DNA from: Desulfovibrio sp. UBA2564
GTDB lineage: Bacteria; Desulfobacterota; Desulfovibrionia; Desulfovibrionales; Desulfovibrionaceae
DNA: 22,891 nucleotides
Direction: 5' to 3'
Assembly: GCA_002340305.1 (NCBI GenBank)
Contig: DDLU01000221.1
Span: forward strand, 1-22,891
Every line of letters begins with the position of its first letter. Positions within the stretch are counted from its first letter, which is position 1. Position numbers and translations under genes: made by a program. This document shows positions 21,942 through 22,891 of this stretch, piece after piece. The notes below the pieces were generated by a model. The model did not search any database. It saw only the letters and a list, made by a program, of their open reading frames with translations, and was not told the origin of the DNA.

Positions 21942-21969
21942 AGGCCCGGAGAATAAATCCCCGGGCCTT
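21942..21969 (-). terminator. Hairpin between the RTX gene and the ABC transporter gene
   Basis: AAGGCCCGG...CCGGGCCTT is a 9-bp GC-rich stem with a 10-nt loop, 13 nt after the RTX stop codon. On the minus strand it is followed by ATCTCATGC, with almost no U-run, so it may only partly stop transcription or protect the upstream mRNA. An intra-operon terminator at this place is known from hlyA-hlyB. Confidence 0.6.
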
Positions 21970-21981
21970 GCAGAAATCAGA

Positions 21982-22891
21982 CTATGACGCGGGAGTGATA
22001 TCCACAGCCATACTTGCCATCTGGTCGGCAGAGTACATGGCGTTAACTGCTTCAAAGTAGAATTTCTCCACGGATTTGGAGGAATACCAGTCTTTGAACT
22101 GCATGATATCCTTGTTTCCATTAGCGGCAATAAGCAAGTTATTGCCGCTCTTGTAGATACCTACGTTCTTGAAGTCCTTGATGTAGGCAGTATCTGTTCC
22201 GCCGTTGGCGTTCTCGTAAACCACATCGTTCTGGTTGCCTTTCTGAAAGACATAGATATCGTCACCGGCTCCGCCGAGGAGATGGTCGGTGCCGGAACCG
22301 CCGTACAAAGCATCGTTGCCTTCGCCGCCGTTGAGAATATCATTGCCGCCCAAACCAATCAGGTTGTCATTTCCGTTGCCACCGTATAAGATGTTACCGT
22401 TCACAGTACCGGCGATGGTGTCGTTATGAGCGGACCCTTGCACACTTTCAATTTCGCTAAGGGTATCGCCCTGGGCATCACCGCCGGTGCCTGTTCCGGC
22501 TGTAAGGTTAACAGTAACCGCTGCAGAAGAAGCAGAATAATCAGCAACATCAACACCCGCGCCGCCTTTAAGCACATCCGCGCCGCTGCCGCCGGCAAGC
22601 ACATCATCACCAGCGCCGCCATCAAGGTTGTCATTACCGCTGCCGCCAAAGAGCTGATCCTTGCCAGCACCGCCGGAAATAGTATCGTTGCCGCCATTAC
22701 CCCAGATCATATTATCCTCGGCATTACCGACAACAGTGTCCGCTGCTGTACCGCCGAAGACCTTCTCCACACTGGTGGTCTTCGCCATGTCAAAAGAGCC
22801 GTTGACTACAAGACTGTCCGTGCCTTCGCCACCGTCAACAAGGGTGTCTTCATTATCGGCAGCAAAAACGTCATCACCTTTACCGCCCTTA
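21982..22891 (-). CDS. C-terminal part of an RTX calcium-binding secreted protein (partial)
   Basis: The frame is open from the window edge (first full codon at 22890) to TAG at 21982-21984, 302 residues visible; the Met at 22788 is internal. It contains at least ten GGxGxDxxx nonapeptides (for example GGAGKDQLF, GGSGNDNLD, GGAGDDVLA, GGEGNDALY), which form Ca2+-binding parallel beta-rolls outside the cell. Two blocks are separated by a spacer (ADYSASSAAVTVNL). The last approximately 60 residues (ending MASMAVDITPAS) have no repeats and look like an uncleaved type I secretion signal. The product is a surface adhesin, toxin or enzyme; the N-terminal functional domain is outside the window. Confidence 0.93.
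   Translation of the reverse strand, partial: KGGKGDDVFAADNEDTLVDGGEGTDSLVVNGSFDMAKTTSVEKVFGGTAADTVVGNAEDNMIWGNGGNDTISGGAGKDQLFGGSGNDNLDGGAGDDVLAGGSGADVLKGGAGVDVADYSASSAAVTVNLTAGTGTGGDAQGDTLSEIESVQGSAHNDTIAGTVNGNILYGGNGNDNLIGLGGNDILNGGEGNDALYGGSGTDHLLGGAGDDIYVFQKGNQNDVVYENANGGTDTAYIKDFKNVGIYKSGNNLLIAANGNKDIMQFKDWYSSKSVEKFYFEAVNAMYSADQMASMAVDITPAS

Overview
The window looks like chromosomal DNA from a marine sulfate-reducing bacterium of the Desulfovibrionaceae (Maridesulfovibrio/Desulfovibrio type). This is inferred from moderate GC with AT-rich spacers, a Desulfovibrio-style chemoreceptor with a cytoplasmic PAS domain, a Fur box of the TGAAAAT/ATTTTCA type, and many envelope lipoproteins. 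No database search was possible, so every family name rests on motifs read by eye.

Layout. 1-2359: the tail of an upstream gene, then thrC (threonine synthase) and a TlyA-type rRNA methyltransferase that starts directly after the thrC stop. 2771-4066: a FadL/OmpP1 outer-membrane porin behind a 400-bp AT-rich leader. It converges on a DUF4139 (MuiA-like) secreted protein (4141-5697, minus). 5908-6894: galE, converging on a minus-strand pair of a class I methyltransferase and a DsbA-like lipoprotein (6983-8553). 8644-9631: two small minus genes, a TIGR04073-like lipoprotein and a TPR protein whose promoter carries a Fur-like box in its spacer. 9807-11595: a BASS/ACR3-like transporter divergent from a Crp/Fnr regulator, with a perfect Fnr-type site between them. 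11597-13993: a possible 57-aa glycine-rich small protein, a lipoprotein and a PAS chemoreceptor.

14365-14441 is tRNA-Arg(CCG). It is followed by an integrative module transcribed towards it: a tyrosine recombinase, an overlapping excisionase-like HTH protein and a small repressor-like protein. Repeated TGCTAA/TTAGCA operators lie on both sides of the repressor gene. The far attachment site was not found, so the right end of the element is unknown. 16.5-17.1 kb holds strong hairpins and possible gene remnants.

17109-22891 is one minus-strand operon for type I secretion: an RTX calcium-binding protein (running off the window), a hairpin, a HlyB-like ABC transporter with a dead C39 domain, a HlyD-like adaptor and a GT4 glycosyltransferase. 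The three downstream genes are overlapping or closely packed. The likely logic is synthesis, export and possibly glycosylation of a surface adhesin or toxin. The outer-membrane TolC partner is not in the window.
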